Assembly: GCA_902795345.1 (NCBI GenBank)
Contig: CADBKO010000003.1
Span: 62,001-126,000 of the forward strand
Length of the DNA stretch: 64,000 nt
Source of the DNA: Oscillospiraceae bacterium
GTDB lineage: Bacteria; Bacillota; Clostridia; Oscillospirales; Oscillospiraceae
Direction: 5' to 3'
Each line of letters starts with the position of its first letter. The first letter of the stretch is position 1. The notes under the pieces were generated by a model. That model did no database searches. It was not told the origin of the DNA and worked only from the letters and a program-made list of their open reading frames with translations. Below are positions 1-6,687 of this stretch, in pieces. Position numbers and translations under genes: made by a program.

Positions 1-1
1 C

Positions 2-82
2 GCCGGGGCCCTGCGCTTCGGCAGCGGGGCAAAGAAGCCGGGTCTGAACAAAAATGAGAAAATGAACATACGGGAGGAATGA
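2..82 (+). CDS. C-terminal end of an upstream gene (partial)
   Basis: An open frame enters from the left edge and stops with TGA at 80-82, giving 26 residues that end in NIREE. Third codon positions are mostly G or C, as in the real genes of this window, so it is probably the tail of a real protein. The stop lies two bases before the ATG of the next gene, and the GGGAGG ribosome binding site of that gene falls inside this reading frame, so the two are probably cotranscribed. No function can be read from so short a piece. Confidence 0.5.
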   Translation, partial: AGALRFGSGAKKPGLNKNEKMNIREE

Positions 83-84
83 GC

Positions 85-903
85 ATGCTGACGCTGGAAG
101 AGATCAATGACGTGGGAAAGGAGCTGGAGGAGCTTTTCTGCCTGCGCACGGCGCCCATGGCCATCAAGCTGATCGACCGGGACGAGGTGCCGGAAGGTTG
201 CCGGCAGCCCTCCGGGGAGGGCATCCATTATGCCCTGTGTCAGGCCTTGGCCTTCGTGCGCCGGACCCGCAACCACCTGGCGATCTTCGCGGAGGATCAC
301 TGGTGCCTCTGGCCCATCATCAATTTCCGGCTGCGGACATTGGACGAGGCGGACAAGAAATATGTGGGCAGCGGCTACTTCATCCGGGATCCCCAGGTGA
401 GCTACAAGCATTTCTGCGAGAAATTCCCCTATATCGACGAGGACAAGACGAAGGACGGCATGGCCGTCGCTCCTCTGGAATCCTGCAGGTTCATCCCCGA
501 CGCCGTCATGATCTACTGCGAACCCAGCCAGCTGCGGCAGCTGCTCATGGCCGCGAAGTATCACACCGGGGAGATCACCCAGGCCTGCCTGGATACCTGC
601 GATTCCTGCGGCGCGGCGCTGGTGCCGGTGCTGAACGGCACCATGCGCTACAACCTGTCCATGCCGGACGCGGGGGAATACGAACGCAGTCTCTGCGGGG
701 AGAATGAGATGATCTTCACCCTCTCCGGGAGCACCCTGGAGGATTTTGTCCAGGCCGCCCGGGACCTGAAAAAGGCGGGCTTCGGCTACAAGGAGCTGGC
801 CTATGACATCCGCCCGGATTACGCCCGGCCCAAGTTCTACAACGACATGTTTGCCAAGTGGGGCCTGGAGACTGGGGCGGAATGGATACCCGGCAAGCGG
901 TAA
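85..903 (+). CDS. DUF169 family protein
   Basis: The 272-residue product matches the DUF169 (COG2043) family: an N-terminal block with APMAIKLI, a central segment with LESCRFIPDAVMIYCEP followed by LRQLLMAA, and several conserved-looking cysteines including CLDTCDSCG. The family is common in anaerobic bacteria and archaea and has no firmly established biochemical role, so none is assigned. I chose ATG 85 because GGGAGG at 72-77 is seven bases from it; the in-frame ATG at 79 would sit almost on top of that site. The gene follows the preceding reading frame by two bases. Its 3' end is followed by a structured repeat shared with another place in the window. Confidence 0.8.
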   Translation: MLTLEEINDVGKELEELFCLRTAPMAIKLIDRDEVPEGCRQPSGEGIHYALCQALAFVRRTRNHLAIFAEDHWCLWPIINFRLRTLDEADKKYVGSGYFIRDPQVSYKHFCEKFPYIDEDKTKDGMAVAPLESCRFIPDAVMIYCEPSQLRQLLMAAKYHTGEITQACLDTCDSCGAALVPVLNGTMRYNLSMPDAGEYERSLCGENEMIFTLSGSTLEDFVQAARDLKKAGFGYKELAYDIRPDYARPKFYNDMFAKWGLETGAEWIPGKR

Positions 904-918
904 GACAGCATACAATAA

Positions 919-1068
919 GGGCGTGCTGCAAAATGCCAGATCCCCGTCATTCCGAGACCAGTCCGCAGACCGGTCGTGGGAATCCGTCCTCTTCTCGAAA
1001 GAAAACGGATTGCCGCACCCGCTTCGCGGGTTCGCAATGACGAGAGAGGGACATTTTACAGCACGCCC
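919..1068. repeat. Cloverleaf-like interspersed repeat, copy 1
   Basis: This is a 150-base element bounded by a near-perfect inverted repeat, GGGCGTGCTGCAAAATG at 919-935 and CATTTTACAGCACGCCC at 1052-1068. Inside, GTCATTCCGAG and CGCAATGAC form a second stem, GGAATCCGT and ACGGATTGCC a third, and two further arms form hairpins. Its reverse complement aligns along its length with the element at 4731-4879, so the two copies lie in opposite orientation. It lies between two convergent genes. Confidence 0.85.
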
Positions 1069-1073
1069 ATTTT

Positions 1074-2093
1074 TCATGCTTCTTCCAGGACCCGGCGGAT
1101 CAGGGCGTCCGTCTCCTCCGTCATCCCGGCGAAGTCGATAAAGGGGCGGACGGCGGCTTCCAGGGCGTCGTGATCCCGCTTGGCCATGGCCAGCTCCGCC
1201 TGCGCCCGGTCCAGGAGGGAAGCGCGCAGCTTTTCCAGCTCCCGCAGCTGCGCCGTTTCCTCCCGGGAGGGCGGCGGCCCCAGCTTTTCCAGATGGATGC
1301 GCCGGTCCCCCGGTCCGGTGGTGATCCCCAGGCCCAGCTCCGGCAGCAGCAGATGGGCGGTCTGCCGGTCCTCCGTGGGGTCGGGGCAGAGGATCACTTC
1401 CCGACTCCGCTCCAAAGCGGCCCGGAGGAAAACCTGCAGAAATACGTCGGTACGGGCGCGGCTTCCGCTGAGGGAGAGCAGGCGGGGGGCAAGGGCCCGG
1501 CGGCTTTCCTCCAGGGAGAGAAAGCCCCGGCAGGTGAAAGCGTCGGTGTAGAAGCGGCGGAGGCTTCCTTTTCCTCGCCCGCGTCCCAGGGTCCTGGCGG
1601 CAAGGGCTTCGGCCCGGCGGGAGACGGCGGCGCGGGTCTCCTCGGAGCAGCGGGGGATTTCCTCCAGGCTCCCCGCCGCCGCAAGATAGCGGTAAGCCCG
1701 CCGGTAATGCTCCCGGTAGGCGGTATCCGGGGTTTCCAGGCCCTTCGCAGGCGAAGTATAGAATCGGCTGAGGTCCAGGTAAAAGCCCTGCTGACCCGTG
1801 AGCGCCGGTTCCAGAACGTGGGGCGAAGTCCCGTCAAAAAACGCGATCCCCCGTTCCGGTATGAGCACCCCGTCCAGGGAATCCGGGTCGCCGGAACAGA
1901 GGACGCGGACGCAGCCCAGCCCCATTCCGGCGGCGCGCTCCGAAACGCGTTTCATCAGCCCGGATTTCCCGCAGCCCGCGCTGCCCTTGATCACATAGAG
2001 CCGCCGCAGGTCCAGGCTTCCGATGTATTCCTCATAGAGGGAGCGGAAGCCGCGGGCGGTGTTCGCTCCCAGAAAAATGGAAATATCCTTCAT
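1074..2093 (-). CDS. PRK06851-family P-loop ATPase
   Basis: The 339-residue protein begins with an NTARGF block and a Walker A motif GSAGCGKS at residues 37-44, then a DSLDGVLIPE segment and FFDGTSPHVLEP. These are hallmarks of the PRK06851 family of nucleotide-binding proteins found in spore-forming Clostridia and bacilli. The family has a duplicated P-loop fold, but the second half here (about 200-339) shows no clear second Walker A. Function is unknown. The start has GGGAG upstream. The gene converges with the DUF169 gene and is divergent from the SLH-domain gene, with about 120 bases between. Confidence 0.75.
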   Translation of the reverse strand: MKDISIFLGANTARGFRSLYEEYIGSLDLRRLYVIKGSAGCGKSGLMKRVSERAAGMGLGCVRVLCSGDPDSLDGVLIPERGIAFFDGTSPHVLEPALTGQQGFYLDLSRFYTSPAKGLETPDTAYREHYRRAYRYLAAAGSLEEIPRCSEETRAAVSRRAEALAARTLGRGRGKGSLRRFYTDAFTCRGFLSLEESRRALAPRLLSLSGSRARTDVFLQVFLRAALERSREVILCPDPTEDRQTAHLLLPELGLGITTGPGDRRIHLEKLGPPPSREETAQLRELEKLRASLLDRAQAELAMAKRDHDALEAAVRPFIDFAGMTEETDALIRRVLEEA

Positions 2094-2155
2094 ACAGCAC
2101 TCCCAAGAACCAAATTCTGTTCCACATTATGCTTGCTCCCTCCGGCGGGTGACGG

Positions 2156-2184
2156 TTGAAAAGCAGCCGGGGCTGTGGTAGAAT
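2156..2184 (+). promoter_or_regulatory. Promoter of the SLH-domain gene
   Basis: TTGAAA at 2156-2161 and TAGAAT at 2179-2184 are separated by 17 bases, a sigma-A type arrangement. The expected start is about 25 bases before the ATG at 2215. Confidence 0.6.
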
Positions 2185-2214
2185 CAGCTGTATTCACCGA
2201 GCGGGAGGAAGACC

Positions 2215-3348
2215 ATGAGAAAGAGGCTTATGGGGCTGGGAGCGTGCCTGCTGGCCCTGTTCGGGCTTTGCATCGGCGTCAGGGCCGCCGCGGGCGGCGC
2301 GGACGATCCGCTGCTGTCCGTCAGCTATCTTTACAATACCATATTGCCCCGTTTGCAGTCCCTTTTCCAGCATGAGACCGGGGAAGGGCTGGATGCCCTG
2401 GCGGAGAGCTATACCCAGCGTCTGGATGCCCTGCAGCCGCCGGAGGAGAGCCTTTGGGACCGGGCGGAGGGCTATCAGCCCCTGAGCCTGCAGGACGGGG
2501 GAAGCGTGCGCCTGGGCGCCTTCGGCAAATTCGTGATGACCGAGGGGAGCGCCCGGCTCCATATCTTATCGGGAGACGTGATCGACCTTTCGGAAGGCCG
2601 TCTCTGCGGGGAGGGCGAGGAGCTTACGGCGGCCCATCGCTATTTCGCCGCCGAAGAGTCGGAGGCGCAGATCCGTTTTTATGGGGAGTCCCAGGGCTTC
2701 GTGGAAGGGGATTACCTGGCGCAGCTGAGCGGCGATTTCGACATCACCGAGCGATTCGTGGACCTGGAGGGCCATTGGGGACGCAGCCAGATCCTGACCC
2801 TGGCGGAAGCCGGGCTGGTCAACGGCATGGACGCCCACCACTTTGAGCCGGACCGGAAGGTGACCCGGGCCATGTTCGTGACGATCCTGGGCAGGCTGTA
2901 TGGGCTGCATGATGATTTCGTCGCCCCCATCAGCTTTTCGGACGTGCAGGAGGGGGACTGGTTCGCCCCCTATGTGACCTGGGCCGCCCTCAGTGGCATC
3001 GTCACCGGCTATGACGACGGGACCTTCGGCCCCAACAAGGAGATCACCCGGGAGCAGATGGCGCTGATCCTGGTCCGCTACTGCGAGGCCTATGACTGCC
3101 GTTTGGAGGAAGATGTGGACGTGCCCGCCTTCACCGACGAGGAGAGCATCAGCCCCTGGGCGCTGGACGCCGTGCTTCGTTCCCGGCGCTGCGGCCTCAT
3201 AAACGGCAGGGAGGACGGTAGCTTAGACCCGGCGGGAACGGCGACGCGGGCGGAGATGTGCGCCGTTATGGCGCGGCTCATGGAAAAAACAAAGGAAGAG
3301 GGAAGTGACGCAAATGACGATACAGGAGAAGATCAGCAGCTGGGTTGA
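2215..3348 (+). CDS. Secreted protein with three S-layer homology (SLH) domains
   Basis: The 377-residue product has a signal peptide (basic start, hydrophobic core, cleavage near residue 25) and is therefore exported. The region to about residue 180 is a unique domain with no family I recognise. Residues about 182-360 hold three SLH repeats, each with the pattern of an aromatic/acidic start (FVDLEGHWG, FSDVQEGDWF, FTDEESISPW) and a later RA or RE-M motif. SLH repeats hold proteins to pyruvylated secondary cell-wall polymer in Bacillota, so the protein is probably attached to the wall. The start has GGAGGAAG upstream. Its last 44 bases overlap the start of the next gene, suggesting cotranscription with the peptidase. 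Confidence 0.85.
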   Translation: MRKRLMGLGACLLALFGLCIGVRAAAGGADDPLLSVSYLYNTILPRLQSLFQHETGEGLDALAESYTQRLDALQPPEESLWDRAEGYQPLSLQDGGSVRLGAFGKFVMTEGSARLHILSGDVIDLSEGRLCGEGEELTAAHRYFAAEESEAQIRFYGESQGFVEGDYLAQLSGDFDITERFVDLEGHWGRSQILTLAEAGLVNGMDAHHFEPDRKVTRAMFVTILGRLYGLHDDFVAPISFSDVQEGDWFAPYVTWAALSGIVTGYDDGTFGPNKEITREQMALILVRYCEAYDCRLEEDVDVPAFTDEESISPWALDAVLRSRRCGLINGREDGSLDPAGTATRAEMCAVMARLMEKTKEEGSDANDDTGEDQQLG

Positions 3349-4717
3349 CAGCAGGCGGGCGGATTACCTGCGGGATGTGAGCCGCCTGGTGGCCATCCGC
3401 AGCGTGAGCGGCGAAGGGAAGGAGGGCATGCCCTTCGGAGAAGGCCCGGCGGCAGCCCTGGCGGAAGCGCTGAAGATCGCAGGGGAGCAGGGTTTCTCCA
3501 CGAAGGATTACGACGGTTATGTCATGACTGCCGACCTTATGGAAGGAGAGCGCGCCCTGGATATCCTGGCCCATCTGGACGTGGTGGGCGAGGGGGACGG
3601 CTGGGAGACGGACCCTTATACCGCCGTGGAAAAGGACGGCTGTCTTTACGGGCGGGGCACCGACGACGACAAGGGGCCCGCCGTGGCGGCCCTGTACGCC
3701 ATGGCCTGCGTCCGCGACCTGGCGGGCGGGGAACTGAAAAAGAATGTCCGCCTCATTCTGGGGACGGACGAGGAGAGCGGCTCCCGGGACATCCGGTATT
3801 ATTACGCCCGGGAAAAGAGCGCGCCCTATACCTTCTCCCCGGACGCCAATTTCCCCGTTTACAACACGGAGAAGGGCGGTTTTGTGGGTTCCTTCCGGCG
3901 CAGCTGGGCCAAAAGCGGCCTTCTGCCCCGGGTCAGCGCCTTTGACGGCGGCTACCGCATCAACGTTCTTCCGGCAGACGCGGCGGCAAAGGTCCTGGGC
4001 CTGGGGAAGGCGGAGATCGAAAGGATCTGCGCGCCGCTGGCCGCGGAAATGAACGTGGCCCTGACCGTGACGGAGGAGGATGGCGGCATGACTTTGGCCG
4101 TGCGGGGCCTGGCGGCCCACGCCTCCACGCCCGAGCAGGGGCGGAATGGCATCACCGCCCTGATTGCCATGCTGAATAAGCTGCCGCTGGCCGCCTGCCC
4201 GTCCACGGAGGCTCTGGCCGCTCTGGGGAAACTGATGCCCTATGGGGATGGGGAAGGAAAAGCCCTGGGTATCGCCATGGAGGATGAGATCTCCGGCCCG
4301 CTGACCCTGGCTTTCAGCCTATTCAAGCTGACGGAGGAGGGCTGTGAGGGCAGCTTTGACAGCCGGGCGCCCCTCTGCGCTAGGGAGGAGAATTGCCGCG
4401 CCGTGGCGGAGAAGCGCTTCACGGACGCCGGATTCCGGTTCCAGGGGACCATGCGCCCGCCCCACCATACGCCGGGGGACACCCCCTTTGTGCAGGCCAT
4501 GCTCCGCAGCTATGAGCTTTACAGCGGCAGGAAGGGCGAGTGCCTCTCCATGGGCGGCGGCACCTATGTCCACGATATTCCCGGCGGCGTTGCCTTCGGG
4601 GCGGCCATGCCGGATTTCGAATCCAACCTCCACAGTGCAAACGAGCGCATGAACATCGACGATATGCTGACGGCGATCAAGATATTCGCCCAGGTGATCT
4701 ACGATCTCTGCACCTGA
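3305..4717 (+). CDS. M20 family dipeptidase (PepV/Sapep-like)
   Basis: The 470-residue protein is a metallopeptidase of the M20 clan. The metal site is visible: AHLDVV (His90, Asp92), GRGTDDDKGP around Asp120-121, and TDEESGS (Glu156-157). A lid domain follows and HSANER closes the active site near the C terminus. Length and motifs agree with the PepV-type dipeptidases that hydrolyse Xaa-Xaa dipeptides in the cytoplasm using two zinc or manganese ions. Two starts are possible: GTG 3305 and ATG 3314, each with a purine-rich site upstream. Either one lies inside the 3' end of the SLH gene in another frame, so translation of the two may be coupled. Confidence 0.88.
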   Translation: MTQMTIQEKISSWVDSRRADYLRDVSRLVAIRSVSGEGKEGMPFGEGPAAALAEALKIAGEQGFSTKDYDGYVMTADLMEGERALDILAHLDVVGEGDGWETDPYTAVEKDGCLYGRGTDDDKGPAVAALYAMACVRDLAGGELKKNVRLILGTDEESGSRDIRYYYAREKSAPYTFSPDANFPVYNTEKGGFVGSFRRSWAKSGLLPRVSAFDGGYRINVLPADAAAKVLGLGKAEIERICAPLAAEMNVALTVTEEDGGMTLAVRGLAAHASTPEQGRNGITALIAMLNKLPLAACPSTEALAALGKLMPYGDGEGKALGIAMEDEISGPLTLAFSLFKLTEEGCEGSFDSRAPLCAREENCRAVAEKRFTDAGFRFQGTMRPPHHTPGDTPFVQAMLRSYELYSGRKGECLSMGGGTYVHDIPGGVAFGAAMPDFESNLHSANERMNIDDMLTAIKIFAQVIYDLCT

Positions 4718-4730
4718 TGAAAGACAAATA

Positions 4731-4879
4731 GGGCGTGCTGCAAAATGCCCGTCCCCCGTCATTGCGAAGCCCCGAAGGGGCTGTGGCAATCCGTATTCCT
4801 TGGAGCATAGGACGGATTCCCACGCCAGCGCGAGCGCTGGCTCGGAATGACAGGGCGAATTGCATTTTGCAGCACGCCC
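4731..4879. repeat. Cloverleaf-like interspersed repeat, copy 2
   Basis: This is a 149-base element with perfect inverted ends, GGGCGTGCTGCAAAATG at 4731-4747 and CATTTTGCAGCACGCCC at 4863-4879. It carries the inner stems GTCATTGCGA/CTCGGAATGAC and GCAATCCGT/ACGGATTCC and two hairpin arms, AAGCCCC/GGGGCT and GCCAGCGC/GCGCTGGC. It is the reverse-complement counterpart of the element at 919-1068, with different but self-complementary arm sequences. Like that copy it sits between convergent genes. Confidence 0.85.
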
Positions 4880-4897
4880 TTGGTGTTTTCTGAAAAG

Positions 4898-5749
4898 TCA
4901 GGGTTCGGTGAAGTGTACGTGGCTGTGGATGTGGTCGGCGCAGAAGCAGTGGTAGCCCACGCACTGGGAGCAGTAGCGGAATTCCAGCTCCGGATAGTCC
5001 GTGTCCGTCCGCCCGCAGACAGCGCATTTGCGGGTGTAGGTGCGCCCGTCCTGCCCGTTTTCCGCCCGTTTCACGTTCCGGCGGAACTGCCGCGCCTGGC
5101 TCCGGTTGCGCATGCGGAAAAACTTGAGGGAAGCCAGAAGGCTGGTGCCGCAGAAGAGAAAGTAATTGGCGAGGCCCACCAGGGGCAGCAGGGTCCGCCC
5201 GGTGATCATGGTCAGGAGAAAGACCGCCGCCTCGAACCAGGCCAGCCATTTGACCTTGACGGGGATGAAGAAGAACAGCAGGACCTGGTTATCCGGCCAG
5301 AGGGTAGCGTAAACGAAGAACATGGAGAGGCTGAGATAGCTCCCCGTGAGAGCGAGGCTCCGCCCGGTGATGAGACTGGCCAGGATGCCGTAGACGACGG
5401 TGATGGCCATGCCGCAGAGATAATAGACGGTGAATTTGCCCACGCCCCAGGCCCGCTCCAGGGTGCTGCCGATCAGGTAATAGAAATACAGCTCGATCAC
5501 CAGGAAGATCAGCCGCCTGGTGTTGGGCACGAAAACGAAGGTCACCAGCCGCCAGATCTCCCCCTTGAGCAGACGGTCCGGCACCAGGCAAAGATACCAG
5601 GCCAGCATTCCGGTCCGATCCATCATGGTAAACAGATAGACCAGGGCGTTGCCGATGATGAGATAGAGCATCAGACGGGGGATGCCGAAATTGGGATGGT
5701 TGTAAAGAAAACGGCTGACGCCGCGGTTGAAACGTTCCAAAAGCTTCAT
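4898..5749 (-). CDS. Rhomboid-like membrane protein with C-terminal zinc-binding tail, probably inactive
   Basis: The 283-residue protein has about six hydrophobic segments between residues 24 and 210. It shows rhomboid-superfamily marks: EIWRLVTFVF (residues 64-73, the WR motif of loop 1) and LERAWG (97-102). The catalytic GxSx serine motif and the later catalytic histidine are not visible; the corresponding places read LTGSYLSLS and GLANYFLFCG. It therefore looks like a non-proteolytic rhomboid relative. Residues 242-279 contain CxxC, CxxC, CFC and HIHSHVH, a probable zinc-binding tail. The start at 5749 has TTTGGAGG upstream and is the first codon before a clear promoter; a longer frame upstream has no ribosome binding site. 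Confidence 0.7.
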   Translation of the reverse strand: MKLLERFNRGVSRFLYNHPNFGIPRLMLYLIIGNALVYLFTMMDRTGMLAWYLCLVPDRLLKGEIWRLVTFVFVPNTRRLIFLVIELYFYYLIGSTLERAWGVGKFTVYYLCGMAITVVYGILASLITGRSLALTGSYLSLSMFFVYATLWPDNQVLLFFFIPVKVKWLAWFEAAVFLLTMITGRTLLPLVGLANYFLFCGTSLLASLKFFRMRNRSQARQFRRNVKRAENGQDGRTYTRKCAVCGRTDTDYPELEFRYCSQCVGYHCFCADHIHSHVHFTEP

Positions 5750-5768
5750 AGTTCCTGCCTCCAAAGCC

Positions 5769-5797
5769 ATTTTACATGATTCCGGCCCGCTTGTCCA
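5769..5797 (-). promoter_or_regulatory. Promoter of the rhomboid-like gene
   Basis: On the minus strand TGGACA (5792-5797) and TAAAAT (5769-5774) are 17 bases apart, with the start codon about 20 bases downstream. Confidence 0.55.
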
Positions 5798-5840
5798 CGA
5801 AAGAAACGCAACATCTTGGGTAGAAACAGAAAATTTACAC

Positions 5841-5869
5841 TTTCCACCGGAAGAACCCTGTGCTATAAT
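5841..5869 (+). promoter_or_regulatory. Promoter of rlmB, extended -10
   Basis: TGCTATAAT at 5861-5869 is an extended -10 element, with TTTCCA at 5841-5846 as the -35 at 17 bases. It is divergent from the rhomboid-like gene promoter. Confidence 0.6.
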
Positions 5870-5909
5870 ATATAAACTTGATATCATAGGACAATTATCG
5901 GAGTATGTC

Positions 5910-6665
5910 ATGGCAGAGAACAAAAGGGAAGCGGAGGACCGGGTAGAGGGCAAAAATGCCGTCATGGAAGCCCTGAAGGCCGGGCGTCCGCTGGACAAGA
6001 TCTATATCGCCCGGGGCGAGCAGGACAAGGCCCTGCGCTTCATCGCCCAGAAGGGGAAGGCGGCGGGAGCCGTCATTTCCGAGGTGGACCGGCGAAAGCT
6101 GGACGCCATGAGCGTGACCCACGCCCATCAGGGCGTCATCGCCGTGGCTGCCGTGCGGGAATACGCTTCGGTATCCGATATCCTGGCCCTGGCCCGGGAA
6201 AAGGGGGAAGCGCCTCTCGTCGTCGTCTGTGACGAGATCTCCGATCCCCACAATCTGGGGGCCATCATCCGCACGGCCGAGTGCGCCGGGGCCCATGGCG
6301 TGATCATCCCCAAGCATCGCAGCGCGGGCGTCACCGCCGTGGTGGAGAAGACCAGCGCCGGAGCGGTGGAGCATATGGCCGTCGCCCGGGTGGGGAATCT
6401 GGCCGCCGCCCTGAAGGAATTACAGGACGCCGGGGTCTGGATCTTCGGCACGGCGGCGGACGGGGACCGGAGCCTATGGGAAGCGGACCTGAAAGGACCT
6501 GCCGCCCTGGTCATCGGCTCCGAGGGCAGCGGCATGTCCCGCCTCACCAGGGAGAGCTGTGATTTCCTGGTCTCCATTCCGCTGCGGGGGAAGGTGTCCT
6601 CCCTGAATGCGTCCAATGCGGCCGCCATCGTGCTGTACGAGGCCGTGCGGCAGAGACTCGGCTGA
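5910..6665 (+). CDS. rlmB: 23S rRNA (guanosine-2'-O-)-methyltransferase RlmB (TrmH/SpoU family)
   Basis: The 251-residue protein has an N-terminal substrate-binding domain starting VEGKNAVMEAL and a C-terminal SPOUT knot domain. SPOUT motif 1 is seen in DPHNLGAIIRTAE, motif 2 in LVIGSEGSGMSRL, and motif 3 in SSLNASNAAAIVLYEA. The family methylates the ribose of a conserved guanosine in the peptidyl-transferase region of 23S rRNA using S-adenosylmethionine. The start ATG at 5910 has CGGAG upstream and lies behind an extended -10 promoter; upstream in-frame codons lie before the promoter and are excluded. In many Clostridia it follows cysS and mrnC, which are not present here. Confidence 0.88.
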   Translation: MAENKREAEDRVEGKNAVMEALKAGRPLDKIYIARGEQDKALRFIAQKGKAAGAVISEVDRRKLDAMSVTHAHQGVIAVAAVREYASVSDILALAREKGEAPLVVVCDEISDPHNLGAIIRTAECAGAHGVIIPKHRSAGVTAVVEKTSAGAVEHMAVARVGNLAAALKELQDAGVWIFGTAADGDRSLWEADLKGPAALVIGSEGSGMSRLTRESCDFLVSIPLRGKVSSLNASNAAAIVLYEAVRQRLG

Positions 6666-6687
6666 TTCTGCATAAGAAGGTACATAT

